Below are positions 33,470 to 42,652 of a DNA stretch of 64,000 nt, in pieces. Under the pieces are notes generated by a model that saw nothing but the letters and a program-made list of their open reading frames with translations, was not told the DNA's origin and ran no database searches. The position numbers and the translations under genes are program-made. The DNA is taken from positions 2,294,001 through 2,358,000 of the forward strand of contig NZ_JAPDFT010000001.1 in NCBI RefSeq assembly GCF_025949665.1, read 5' to 3'. Origin of the DNA: Chryseobacterium viscerum (GTDB taxonomy: Bacteria > Bacteroidota > Bacteroidia > Flavobacteriales > Weeksellaceae). How positions within the stretch are numbered: position 1 is the stretch's first letter; the number at the start of each line of letters is the position of its first letter.

Positions 33470-36400
33470 ATGCGAAGAACATCCATTTTAGCAGGGCTTA
33501 TTGTTTTATGTGCCTTTTCAAACTCTTTTTCCCAATCCAGACATTGGCAGAAAAATGAAAGAGCGCTGCATTACAAAGAAGACAAAGGTGATTTTTTGCT
33601 GGTTAACGGGAAATACCGCTTCAACCGTGCTTTGTATGGTAACAACCTCGCCTCAAGAGTAGAAGCCGGAGATTTGCCGGAGTTTGCGTTGTATCTTCCC
33701 GGAATGGGTGGTAATCTTCAGTTTGTTATTCATAAAGGAAATTCAATTAAAAAATTAATTCAGGCCGATATCATTGAAACCCGTTATCGTCCGGGAATGA
33801 TGTTATATACCATTAAAGATCATATTCTTGGAAATGGAAATTTAAAAATAACGGTTTTAGCACAATCTGAAGAAGAAGGTTTGATCTTAAAAATGGAGAC
33901 AATAAATGTAGATCCTTCATCAAAGATTTATGCTGTTTATGGTGGAGCAAGCGGAAAAACATTCAGCAGAAATGGCGACATCGGTGCAGACCCGGAATCA
34001 GGTTTTTACTTGCTTCCGGAATATTGTGAAAATAATCAGTTTCAAATTAATAAAAACCAATTTGAGCTTACTTATTTAAACAAGAAAAAAGAAAACCAGT
34101 TCATCAGCGGAAGTTTTTCGAACGCCAATTCATTACAATTGACAGAGGCGAAAACGTTGGAAAAATTATCTGATTTTACACAAAATAAAACAGAAAAATC
34201 TCCGATCATTTACGCAGCATATTCAGCGCAAAAAAATCCGGTTTATATTCAGATTAAAAAAGGAAAATCAGATCAGAATATTTCAGACAAACGACTTGCA
34301 GGCATTTTTAATGAAGCTGAACGATCCCGTTTATCATTAATCAGCCGGATTCAGTTGAAAACTCCGGATTCGGATTTAAATAGCTTCGGAGCTACCCTTG
34401 CCGTTGCCGCAGATGGCATTTGGGAAAGTCCAACATTTCTTCATGGCGCAGTTGCCTGGAGGATGAGGCTAAATGCCTGGCGAGGAGCTTACGCCGCCGA
34501 TGTTCTCAGTTGGCATGATCGGGCAAAAGAACACTTTGAAAGCTATTCCAATTCTCAGGTTTTAAAACCCGATTCGGCACCCGTTGAAATGGACACACTT
34601 TTGCATCTGACAAGACACAAAGAAGAAATGGGAACTTCGGTATTCTCAAGCGGATATATTTCCAGAAATCCCAATGACCATTCAAAACCTCATCATTATG
34701 ATATGAATCTGGTTTTCTTTGATCAGATGTTTTCTCATTTCAACTACACGGGAGATGTAATTTTTTTAAAAAAAATGTGGCCTACAATGGTCCGTCACAT
34801 TGATTGGGAAAAACGAAACTTCAAACGGGGCAATCTTTATGATGCGTATGCTGCCATTTGGGCGAGCGATGCTTTGCAGTATTCTGGTGGAAAAGTAACC
34901 CACACTTCTGCCTATAATTACAGAGCTAACCGTGAAATGGCAAAACTGGCCAAAATCATTGGCGAAGATCCTATTCCGTATGAAAAAGAAGCTGAATCCA
35001 TTTTAAAAGCTATGAAAAACGAGCTTTGGATTAAAAACAAAGGGTATTTTTCTGAATATAAAGACGCTTTGGGGAATCAGGTACTTCACGATAAGCCCGG
35101 AATATGGTCTATTTATCATGTTTCGGATGCTTATATTTTAAATGAATTTGAGGATTATCAAAACACACAGTACATCAACAATCATATTCCGAAGATTCCT
35201 ATAACAGTAAAAGGAGAAATTAATAAAGATTATTACACCCTTTCCACCACCAGCTGGCAGCCTTATGATTGGTCAATTAATAATGTAGCGCTGGCAGAGA
35301 ATTTACAAACAGCTTTGGCATATTGGCAGGCGGGAAGAAATGATGAAGCCTATCGACTTTGGAAAGGCAATCTGGCCGAAAGTATGTACTACGGAATCAG
35401 TCCGGGAAATTTTGAGCAATTATCTCACTATGATGCTTTTCGCGGGGAATTGTACCGTGATTTTGCCGATCCAATTGGTGTGGCTGCAAGAACTTTAACG
35501 GAAGGTCTTTTCGGAATCTACCCCAAATTATTAGAAAATAAAATCACTATAAAACCAGGGTTTCCCAAAGACTGGAATTTTGCAGAACTAAAGCTTAAGG
35601 ATTGGGAATTTAAATTTAACCAAATTTCAAAAAAAACGAGTTATTGGTTTAAATCAAATTATACCCATGCAGTTTCGCTTGATGTATCGATCCCTGTGAA
35701 TCATTCCAAAATAAAATCAGTAACGGTAAATGGTAAAAAAGTGCAATTTGAAATATATCCAAATTCTATTTTACAACCTTTTGTAAGGTTAGAAACAGAG
35801 AAAGGGAAAGAGTTCACCGTTGAAATTACGTATTCGGGAGATGAATTAAAAACAGAAAAAACAGATTACATCACTTATATTTCCGAAAATTTTCAATTGA
35901 ATTTTGATACAAAAAAGAAAATCAAAAATATTTATGATCCTCAGGGATTAATAAAAAATTCCCCTCTTCAGGAGGAGTGGACTCAACCAAAGGGAGAAGA
36001 CGGGTTGGCCAACCACAAGTTTGAATTAAACCAAAAGGAAAGAAAAGGAACTTTTTTCGTGCAAGTCGAGCAAAACGGAACAACTTGGTGGCAACCTATA
36101 AATGTTGACATCCGATTTCCTTTGGAAACAAAATGGGCGAATAAAAAACTACAAATTCAGTCTAAATCATTCAATATAATCAATGGAAAATTGAGTATTA
36201 ATAATTTAAGTACAAGTTTTTCAATTCAAAAAAATCAAAATACTTCAATTGAAATTCCAGCAAATGTTTTAAGCAGGGGAACCAACTTTATTCAGCTTGA
36301 ATACAATGGAATCAGGCAAAATGTAGAAATAACAGATTGGGAAATTGAAAATAAAGGCGCATTCAATCCCGTTTCATTAGCCTCAGAATATAATGAGAGA

Positions 36401-37078
36401 GTAACTGAAATTTTCAATCAAAAATATCTTTCACCACGACTCCATGTCCCTACTCTACAGCTTCCGTGGCAAGGAATCGGAAACTGGTGTTACCCGCTGA
36501 CCACAACTCAAATTGATGACAGCGGATTGATGAAAAAACGAAAAGACGGGAAACTAGAGTTCTTAGGAATTCCTTTTTTAATTAATAACGAAGCGAAAAA
36601 TATTGTCTTTACAAGTCAATGGGATAATTTTCCTAAATCGGTTGAAATTCCTGTTACGGGAAAAGGAAAGAAAATCTATTTTCTGATGGCAGGTTCTACC
36701 AATCCGATGCAGTCACAAATTATCAATGGAACGATTACAATTCAATATTCAGATGGTTCGGTTACGGCATTAGAACTAAAAAATCCCATAAACTGGTGGC
36801 CTATAGAGCAGGATTTGTTTGATGATAATTTTGCTTTTGAAATTCCGGACGATAAAATTCCGTACCGGGTTCAGCTGAAAACCGGGGAATTGTACAAAGG
36901 AGGAAGTTTAACAAAATATTCAGAAATTAAAGGAGTAAGCAGCCGGGCTGTTGAAGGCGGTGCCGCAACCATTCTGGATCTTCCGATTGACCCAAACAGA
37001 GAATTAAAATCAATAAAATTAACAGCAGTGAGCAACGATATAGTTATCGGACTGATGAGTGCCACTATTCTTAAATAA
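33470..37078 (+). CDS. DUF4450-type large secreted protein, putative six-hairpin glycosidase
   Basis: The 1202-residue protein has a signal peptide (MRRTSILAGLIVLCAFSNSF). The N-terminus (about 22-230: ALHYKEDKGDFLLVNGKYRF, NRALYGNN) is the DUF4450 pattern known from Bacteroidota polysaccharide loci. The middle (about 300-720) looks like an (alpha/alpha)6 catalytic domain: GIWESPTFLHGAVAWRMR, HYDMNLVFFDQMFSHF and EGLFGIYPKLLENKI. The C-terminal 450 residues are beta-rich accessory domains. No assigned GH family is certain. Acidic candidates for catalysis exist in the middle part but cannot be assigned by eye. It is tightly linked to GH28 before and a GH65-like protein after (5 bp gap), so it should act on an RG-I side chain or backbone oligomer. 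Confidence 0.75.
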   Translation: MRRTSILAGLIVLCAFSNSFSQSRHWQKNERALHYKEDKGDFLLVNGKYRFNRALYGNNLASRVEAGDLPEFALYLPGMGGNLQFVIHKGNSIKKLIQADIIETRYRPGMMLYTIKDHILGNGNLKITVLAQSEEEGLILKMETINVDPSSKIYAVYGGASGKTFSRNGDIGADPESGFYLLPEYCENNQFQINKNQFELTYLNKKKENQFISGSFSNANSLQLTEAKTLEKLSDFTQNKTEKSPIIYAAYSAQKNPVYIQIKKGKSDQNISDKRLAGIFNEAERSRLSLISRIQLKTPDSDLNSFGATLAVAADGIWESPTFLHGAVAWRMRLNAWRGAYAADVLSWHDRAKEHFESYSNSQVLKPDSAPVEMDTLLHLTRHKEEMGTSVFSSGYISRNPNDHSKPHHYDMNLVFFDQMFSHFNYTGDVIFLKKMWPTMVRHIDWEKRNFKRGNLYDAYAAIWASDALQYSGGKVTHTSAYNYRANREMAKLAKIIGEDPIPYEKEAESILKAMKNELWIKNKGYFSEYKDALGNQVLHDKPGIWSIYHVSDAYILNEFEDYQNTQYINNHIPKIPITVKGEINKDYYTLSTTSWQPYDWSINNVALAENLQTALAYWQAGRNDEAYRLWKGNLAESMYYGISPGNFEQLSHYDAFRGELYRDFADPIGVAARTLTEGLFGIYPKLLENKITIKPGFPKDWNFAELKLKDWEFKFNQISKKTSYWFKSNYTHAVSLDVSIPVNHSKIKSVTVNGKKVQFEIYPNSILQPFVRLETEKGKEFTVEITYSGDELKTEKTDYITYISENFQLNFDTKKKIKNIYDPQGLIKNSPLQEEWTQPKGEDGLANHKFELNQKERKGTFFVQVEQNGTTWWQPINVDIRFPLETKWANKKLQIQSKSFNIINGKLSINNLSTSFSIQKNQNTSIEIPANVLSRGTNFIQLEYNGIRQNVEITDWEIENKGAFNPVSLASEYNERVTEIFNQKYLSPRLHVPTLQLPWQGIGNWCYPLTTTQIDDSGLMKKRKDGKLEFLGIPFLINNEAKNIVFTSQWDNFPKSVEIPVTGKGKKIYFLMAGSTNPMQSQIINGTITIQYSDGSVTALELKNPINWWPIEQDLFDDNFAFEIPDDKIPYRVQLKTGELYKGGSLTKYSEIKGVSSRAVEGGAATILDLPIDPNRELKSIKLTAVSNDIVIGLMSATILK

Positions 37079-37083
37079 AAAAT

Positions 37084-39222
37084 ATGAGTAAAAAATTAGC
37101 AGTATATCTTGGATTTTTTCTGATAAGCTTTTCTTCATTAACTGCTCAGAAAATAGACCGGAAGAAAGTAGTGCAGCGTCACAATGTGGTCAACATAAAA
37201 GCCGATACCCTTTCTACTTTAACGGTTGGAAACGGAAAATTTGCCTACACAGCCGATATTACCGGAATGCAGTCGTTTCCTGAATATTACAAAAATGGAG
37301 TTTCCTTGGGAACCCAGTCAGAATGGGGCTGGAACAGTTTTCCAAATACTAAAGATTATACATTTGAGGAAACATTAAAAGCATACGATTTCAACAATGA
37401 AGGACGTAAAGCAATGTACAGTGTGCAACTTAAAGAGCCTGAACGAAATAAAGGAGCCGTTGAGTATTTCAGAGTCAACAAACATCGTCTGCAATTAGGA
37501 AATATCGGTATTGAACTACTTAAAAAAGATGGTCAGAAAGCAAAAATTTCAGACCTTACCAACATTCATCAAAAAATTGATCTTTGGACAGGAATTATAA
37601 CAAGTGAATTCTCACTGGACGGAATTCCTGTAAAAGTCTGGACGGCTTCTTTTCAGAACTCTGATAAAATCGGAGTTAAAATTGAGTCTGATCTGATTGC
37701 TCAAAACAGGTTAAAAGTTTTCGCACGCTATCCTTCTCCTACCGGACAGTTTTTGGATGACGCTGCTTTTTATGGCAATGAAAACGATCATACGACAAGA
37801 ATTGTTTCTTCACAATCAACGCAGGGTATCATTCATCATCAGTTGCAGAGTGCAGATTATTATACCCAGTTTTATTTTACAGAAGGGAAATTACGAGAAG
37901 CAGGGAAACATTATTTTGTATTAGAACCATCTTCAAAAAGCAAAAAAATAGAATTAAGTGTTGAGTTTTCAGCTAAAAATCCGAAAAGCAGGAAAACATT
38001 ATTTGCTGATGCAGAAAAAGAAAGCGCTTTGGGATGGGAACTTTTCTGGAAAAGCGGTGCAGCAGTTGACTTTGAAGGAAGTACAGACCCCAGAGCCAAC
38101 GAATTGGAACGCAGGGTTGTTCTGTCAGAATATTTAACAAAAGTACAATGCGGAGGAAGCAACCCGCCACAGGAAACAGGATTAACCTTCAACAGCTGGT
38201 ACGGAAAACCACATACAGAGATGCATTGGTGGCATGGTGTTCACTACGCTTTATGGGGAAGACCTGAGATTTTAGAAAAACAACTGGATTATTATTTCAG
38301 GACTTTTGAAAAAGCAAAAAAATTAGCAGAAAGACAAGGCTACAAAGGCGTAAGGTGGATTAAAATGTCTGATAATGAAGGAAATGAAAGCCCATCTTCT
38401 GTGGCTGCATTCCTGATCTGGGAACAACCGCACATCATCTATATGACCGAACTTCTGTACCGCGATAAACAGGACAAAAAAGTTTTGAAAAAATATAAAG
38501 ACCTTATTTTTGCAACAGCCGAATTTATGGCAGATTATGCTCATTATGATAAAGAGAAAAACCGTTACAATCTAGGAAAAGGCGTTATTCCCGCACAGGA
38601 AGTTTTCCCTGCAAAGAATACGTACAACCCGACTTATGAAGTGGCTTATTGGGATTGGGCACTGAAAGTTGCTCAACAATGGAAGGAAAGATTGGGGCAG
38701 CCTAGAGATAAAAAATGGGATGAGGTTATTGCAAAACTAGCCCCGCTTCCTATTCAGGATGGCGTTTATTTATCAACCGAATCTGCAAAAGATTCTTTCA
38801 CTTTTCCGAAATGGATGACTGATCATCCGGCTGTTCTGGGAGCATTAGGAATGGTTCCTGAATCCCCGAAACTGGATAAAAAAATTATGAAAAACACACT
38901 GGACATTGTTTGGGAAAGATGGAACTGGGAACACACCTGGGGTTGGGATTTCCCGATGACGGCCATGAACGCCGCAAGACTGGGGCTTCCAAATAAAGCT
39001 CTGGATGCACTTTTTATGAATATTCAGACTAATACCTATCTTAAAAACGGTCATAATTTTCAGGATAAACGTCTTCGTATTTATCTTCCCGGAAACGGAG
39101 GTGTTTTAACGACTGTTGCCATGATGCTCGAAGGCTGGGACAGTTCCAAAGGTAAATTTCCGGGTTTTCCAAAAGACGGTTCATGGAAAATAAAAGCGGA
39201 AGGTTTTAAAAAGATGCCTTAA
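37084..39222 (+). CDS. Secreted six-hairpin glycoside hydrolase-like protein (GH65-like)
   Basis: The 712-residue protein has a signal peptide ending SLTAQ. An N-terminal beta-sandwich (about 30-320) precedes an (alpha/alpha)6 barrel with LTFNSWYGKPHTEMHWWHG (near 375-393), VRWIKMSDNEGNESPSS, FATAEFMADYA and WNWEHTWGWDFPMTAMNAAR. The layout and the HWWHG-type motif recall GH65/GH95-clan proteins that Bacteroidota databases often call 'glycoside hydrolase family 65'. Substrate unknown; linkage to pectin genes points to an RG-I oligosaccharide. It follows the DUF4450 gene by 5 bp and is closed by a weak terminator. Confidence 0.75.
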   Translation: MSKKLAVYLGFFLISFSSLTAQKIDRKKVVQRHNVVNIKADTLSTLTVGNGKFAYTADITGMQSFPEYYKNGVSLGTQSEWGWNSFPNTKDYTFEETLKAYDFNNEGRKAMYSVQLKEPERNKGAVEYFRVNKHRLQLGNIGIELLKKDGQKAKISDLTNIHQKIDLWTGIITSEFSLDGIPVKVWTASFQNSDKIGVKIESDLIAQNRLKVFARYPSPTGQFLDDAAFYGNENDHTTRIVSSQSTQGIIHHQLQSADYYTQFYFTEGKLREAGKHYFVLEPSSKSKKIELSVEFSAKNPKSRKTLFADAEKESALGWELFWKSGAAVDFEGSTDPRANELERRVVLSEYLTKVQCGGSNPPQETGLTFNSWYGKPHTEMHWWHGVHYALWGRPEILEKQLDYYFRTFEKAKKLAERQGYKGVRWIKMSDNEGNESPSSVAAFLIWEQPHIIYMTELLYRDKQDKKVLKKYKDLIFATAEFMADYAHYDKEKNRYNLGKGVIPAQEVFPAKNTYNPTYEVAYWDWALKVAQQWKERLGQPRDKKWDEVIAKLAPLPIQDGVYLSTESAKDSFTFPKWMTDHPAVLGALGMVPESPKLDKKIMKNTLDIVWERWNWEHTWGWDFPMTAMNAARLGLPNKALDALFMNIQTNTYLKNGHNFQDKRLRIYLPGNGGVLTTVAMMLEGWDSSKGKFPGFPKDGSWKIKAEGFKKMP

Positions 39223-39252
39223 ATTTCATATTCATATAGTAGTAGTAGTTAG

Positions 39253-39278
39253 AGTCTGCCTTAGGGTGGGCTTTTTTT
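39253..39278 (+). terminator. Weak terminator after the GH65-like gene
   Basis: AGTCTGCC (39253-39260) pairs with GGTGGGCT (39265-39272) through several G-T pairs, followed by seven T's. Readthrough into the next gene is likely. Confidence 0.5.
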
Positions 39279-39397
39279 ATGCACTAGTTTTAATTTTTTC
39301 AAATCCAAAGGCTGATAAATTCCGGCTAAACAGTTCACCGAAAGTACAGGACAGTCTGTTGATATGTTTAAACTAAATTAGCCGTAAATCAGATGAG

Positions 39398-40486
39398 ATG
39401 GACAAACCCAGACACTTTACACGCAGAGACTTTTTACAGACTTCAGCCCTTGGGATCACAGCTGGGGTTCTGGGGTTGTCATTTACAGGTTCATCTTCCG
39501 ACAAACCTTATTTCGGTTTAAAACCAATTGGGCGTACCTTTTCATTGGAGAACTATTACATTTGGTGTAATTCTCCAATCTGGGGCGAAGACGGTAAGGT
39601 TCATCTTTTTTATTCAAGATGGAAAAAAGAAAAAGGGATGGGCGGCTGGCTCAACGGTTCTGAAATCTGCCGTGCAGAAGCAGATTCTCCCTATGATGAA
39701 TTCAAGCATAAACAAATTATTCTTACCCCTAGAGGCGGCGAATTCTGGGATGCCACGACCTGTCATAATCCTTTAATTACCAAAGTAAAAGATGAGTATT
39801 ATCTTTTCTACATGGGTAACCAAAACGGAAAAACAAATACCAAAAGAATAGGGCTTGCCACTTCAAAAAGTCTTGACGGAGATTGGGCAAGGCCGCAAAA
39901 ACCTCTGCTACTTCCCGGAGAAAAAGGCGCATGGGACGACCATTGTACTACCAATCCTGCTTTTATAAAAGGAAATGATGGAAAATTCTGGCTTTTTTAT
40001 AAATCCTGGAACACCGAAGAATATGAAAACCAGAAAGGTCCGGTAAGAGGAAACCGAAAATACGGACTGGCAAAGGCTGATCACCCTTCAGGTCCTTACG
40101 AGAAAATGAAGAAAAATCCAGTCATCGATTTTTCATTACAGCCTGACAATGCCCAGCTGGAAGATGCTTTTATCTGGAAACAACATGGAAAATTTCATAT
40201 AGTAGCCCGTGATATGGGGTTCTTTAACCATGAATACGGTTTACATTTAACTTCCAGGGATGGCCTTAACTGGTCCAAACCGAAAATTGCTTACCTTGAT
40301 ATGAAAAGTTATATTAAGGAACCTGTACCATCCAGTCATTTAAAACGATTCGGAAGATTAGAACGTCCCATGATTTTAATGGACAAAGACGGTATAACCC
40401 CTAAATTCCTGTTTGGAGCAACACAGGGAGGAAAGTTTGAAACTTCTACCTCTTTTGTCTTTGAAATTACAAGCACTACAATTTAA
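39398..40486 (+). CDS. GH43-like five-bladed propeller glycosidase with Tat signal
   Basis: The 362-residue protein starts with a twin-arginine signal (FTRRDFLQTSALGITAG), so it is exported folded. The body has propeller-type repeats: YIWCNSPIWGEDGKVHLFYS, CHNPLITKVKDEYYLFYMGN, CTTNPAFIKGNDGKFWLFYK and EDAFIWKQHGKFHIVARD. The acidic residues at blade starts suit a GH43/GH117-clan hydrolase, though I cannot name the family. It may remove an arabinose, xylose or galactose side group from RG-I. It lies 175 bp after the GH65-like gene behind a weak terminator. Confidence 0.75.
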   Translation: MDKPRHFTRRDFLQTSALGITAGVLGLSFTGSSSDKPYFGLKPIGRTFSLENYYIWCNSPIWGEDGKVHLFYSRWKKEKGMGGWLNGSEICRAEADSPYDEFKHKQIILTPRGGEFWDATTCHNPLITKVKDEYYLFYMGNQNGKTNTKRIGLATSKSLDGDWARPQKPLLLPGEKGAWDDHCTTNPAFIKGNDGKFWLFYKSWNTEEYENQKGPVRGNRKYGLAKADHPSGPYEKMKKNPVIDFSLQPDNAQLEDAFIWKQHGKFHIVARDMGFFNHEYGLHLTSRDGLNWSKPKIAYLDMKSYIKEPVPSSHLKRFGRLERPMILMDKDGITPKFLFGATQGGKFETSTSFVFEITSTTI

Positions 40487-40723
40487 TTCTCAATTCCTTC
40501 TTTGTTTCTTTTACTTTTCTAATTACCATGTCAAGGTATATTATTAAGTTTTTTGCATATTGTATTTAACTTTGTATACTAAAATTCTATTTTTCCGTTA
40601 TAATTTATAGTAAAACCATTGCAATTACAATTAATATTATAAATATTTGTAACTTGCCTTAGCCCGTTCGTTAACCTTTAAATTATTCTTTAAACTGAAA
40701 TAAACATCTCCTACTTTAACATC

Positions 40724-41770
40724 ATGGCAGAAACATTTGAAATAATAATCAATGAGCATTCCAGAGTTCCTAAATATAAACAGATTGTAGATTCTATTCT
40801 CAATGGAATTGATAGCGGAGAGATTAAGATTGGTGAGAAAATCCCTTCTATAAATGAACTCAGCGAGTCGTGCTTTCTTTCAAGAGATACGGTAGAAAAA
40901 GCGTATAAAGAACTCCGGAAAAGACAAATCATCGAATCTGTAAAAGGAAAAGGATATTATATTTCACGGATTAATAAAAATGATGTGATCAATATTTTCT
41001 TCCTGATCAACAAACCGAGTACTTATAAAATGATGATTTATAATTATTTCGTCAATGCAATCGGTACCAAAGGCAATATTGAGATGTATATTTACCACTG
41101 TGACGAAACACTTTTCATTAATTCTTTAAAAAAGAATCTTGGCGGATTTGACTATTACGTGATTATGCCCCATTTCCGTGACGAACAGTCTAAACATACC
41201 AGCTCAACACAGCAGGTTTTAGATATGATTGAACAGATCCCGAAAAACAAGTTGCTGTTGTTAGACAATACCAAGCCTAATATTTCCGGAGAATACGGCT
41301 CTATTTTTCAGGATTTCGAGCATGATATTTATAATGCTTTAAAGGAAGGTTTAGACAAAATAAAGAAATACGAGAAGATAATTTTAGTGTATCCCGACAA
41401 ATCCATTCATCCCTACCCTTTCCGTATTGTACGGGGTTTTGAGAAGTTTTGTAAAGATTTTACACTGGATTATGAAATTCTTGACGAAATTTATCCCGAT
41501 ATGGAATTGCAGGATAAAGATATTTTCATCACGATTCGGGAACGGGATCTGGTGAACCTGGTTAAGCAAATCCGACAGAAAAACCTTGAACTAGGCAAAG
41601 ACATCGGAATTATTTCCTATAATGAAACGCCTCTTAAAGAACTACTGGGAATTACGGTAATTACTACAGATTTTAAAGCTATGGGAGAATCTGCTGCCTA
41701 TATGATTCTGAAAAATAAAAAAGAATCTGTGAATAACGTCTTTAAGTTTATTCAGAGAGATTCTTTATAA
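40724..41770 (+). CDS. GntR family regulator with LacI-like sugar-sensing domain
   Basis: The 348-residue protein has a GntR winged HTH (about 15-80: PKYKQIVDSILNGIDSGEI, then CFLSRDTVEKAYKELRKRQI and the wing VKGKGYYI). A periplasmic-binding-protein-like effector domain follows (about 90-348, with IFFLINKPSTYKMMIYNYF, DYYVIMPHF and ISYNETPLKELLGITVITTD). FucR of Bacteroides thetaiotaomicron, which controls fucose use, has this layout. Here the neighbours are rhamnose catabolic genes, so it probably represses them until a rhamnose-derived inducer binds. It is encoded between the two gene arms of the pectin locus. Confidence 0.85.
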   Translation: MAETFEIIINEHSRVPKYKQIVDSILNGIDSGEIKIGEKIPSINELSESCFLSRDTVEKAYKELRKRQIIESVKGKGYYISRINKNDVINIFFLINKPSTYKMMIYNYFVNAIGTKGNIEMYIYHCDETLFINSLKKNLGGFDYYVIMPHFRDEQSKHTSSTQQVLDMIEQIPKNKLLLLDNTKPNISGEYGSIFQDFEHDIYNALKEGLDKIKKYEKIILVYPDKSIHPYPFRIVRGFEKFCKDFTLDYEILDEIYPDMELQDKDIFITIRERDLVNLVKQIRQKNLELGKDIGIISYNETPLKELLGITVITTDFKAMGESAAYMILKNKKESVNNVFKFIQRDSL

Positions 41771-41777
41771 ATAGTTA

Positions 41778-41793
41778 TGCAATCGATTACACG
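41778..41793. promoter_or_regulatory. CGATTG-type palindromic site upstream of the NTF2-like gene
   Basis: TGCAATCGATTACACG contains the palindromic core AATCGATT. The reverse complement gives AATCGATTGCA, the same consensus as at 55918, 59136 and 45491. Confidence 0.5.
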
Positions 41794-41856
41794 AATTATA
41801 CTTTCGAATTTAGAATAAAAACACTTTTAAATACTATCAAAATATATTATTCAATT

Positions 41857-42309
41857 ATGATTAAAAAATTAATTTTTGCCATTGGTTTTATGATGGCAAT
41901 AAGTATTTCAGCACAGAAAATAAGTGATAAGGAGGCTGTAAATGCTGTTGCCGAAAAGTTCAGATTAGCGATGATAAGCGGAGAAAAATCTGATTTAGAA
42001 TCTTTAATCCTGCCGGAATTAACTTACGGACATTCAGGAGGCCATATTGATGATGCCAGGGAATTTGTAGAAAAACTGGCCAGCAAAAAGTCTGATTTTG
42101 TAACGATTAATATTACCAATCAAACAGTAAGTATTGTTGGTAATACAGCCATTGTCCGTCATCATTTTTATGCAACGACTGCTGATGCCGGAAAAGCACC
42201 AGGAGATGTGACGCTGGATATCTTATTGGTTTGGGTAAAAGTAAAAAATGACTGGAAGCTATTGGCGAGACAGGCGGTTAAGGCGGTGAATGCTGAAAAG
42301 AACAAATAA
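41857..42309 (+). CDS. Secreted NTF2-like (DUF4440/SnoaL-type) protein
   Basis: The 150-residue protein has a signal peptide (MIKKLIFAIGFMMAISISAQ) and an NTF2-like fold (AVNAVAEKFRLAMISGEKSD, then PELTYGHSGGHIDDAREFV and IVRHHFYATT, ending LDILLVWVKVKNDWKLLARQ). Such proteins often accompany sugar-use genes in Bacteroidota as lactone or sugar-acid-related factors, but the function is unknown. A CGATTG-type site lies 64-79 bp upstream, linking it to the rhamnose regulon. It is followed by a strong terminator. Confidence 0.85.
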   Translation: MIKKLIFAIGFMMAISISAQKISDKEAVNAVAEKFRLAMISGEKSDLESLILPELTYGHSGGHIDDAREFVEKLASKKSDFVTINITNQTVSIVGNTAIVRHHFYATTADAGKAPGDVTLDILLVWVKVKNDWKLLARQAVKAVNAEKNK

Positions 42310-42329
42310 ATTTTCAAATTATCATAAAA

Positions 42330-42360
42330 AAATTCGCAAAGCTGTCTTTGCGAATTTTTA
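42330..42360 (+). terminator. Terminator after the NTF2-like gene
   Basis: AAATTCGCAAAG (42330-42341) pairs with CTTTGCGAATTT (42346-42357) around a four-base loop, followed by T's. Confidence 0.85.
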
Positions 42361-42599
42361 TTTTGAAGTGGTCATTTTTTTAACTCAAAGTTTTATTTAT
42401 CATACTGCCTATGTAAGTGAGCAAAGAATGGAATCAATAAATTGATTCTAATAAAGCTAACTTCATCAGCAACTTTGTTGCAATACTTTGCTTCCTTAAA
42501 TAATGCATTTTACTATTTTAAATCTTCGTTTAAAAATATTTTGGAATCCGCAAACAGAATTTTACATTTTGACTAAAGTCAATAAGAATCTGTTACAAT

Positions 42600-42620
42600 G
42601 AAAAACGGGCTAAAGCCCGT
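42600..42620 (-). terminator. Terminator of the rhamnose catabolic genes
   Basis: ACGGGCTAAAGCCCGT (42605-42620) is a near-perfect hairpin, followed on the minus strand by TTTTT. The inner GGGCTAAAGCCC resembles a sequence at 3829-3840 (GGCTTTAGCCC), so it may belong to a dispersed intergenic hairpin repeat. Confidence 0.75.
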
Positions 42621-42652
42621 TCCAATTGAATATTAATATAACCTTAAAGATT

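Noticed and set aside
41384..41569. Short minus-strand frame in the GntR gene
   Set aside because: It is a shadow of the regulator gene without features.
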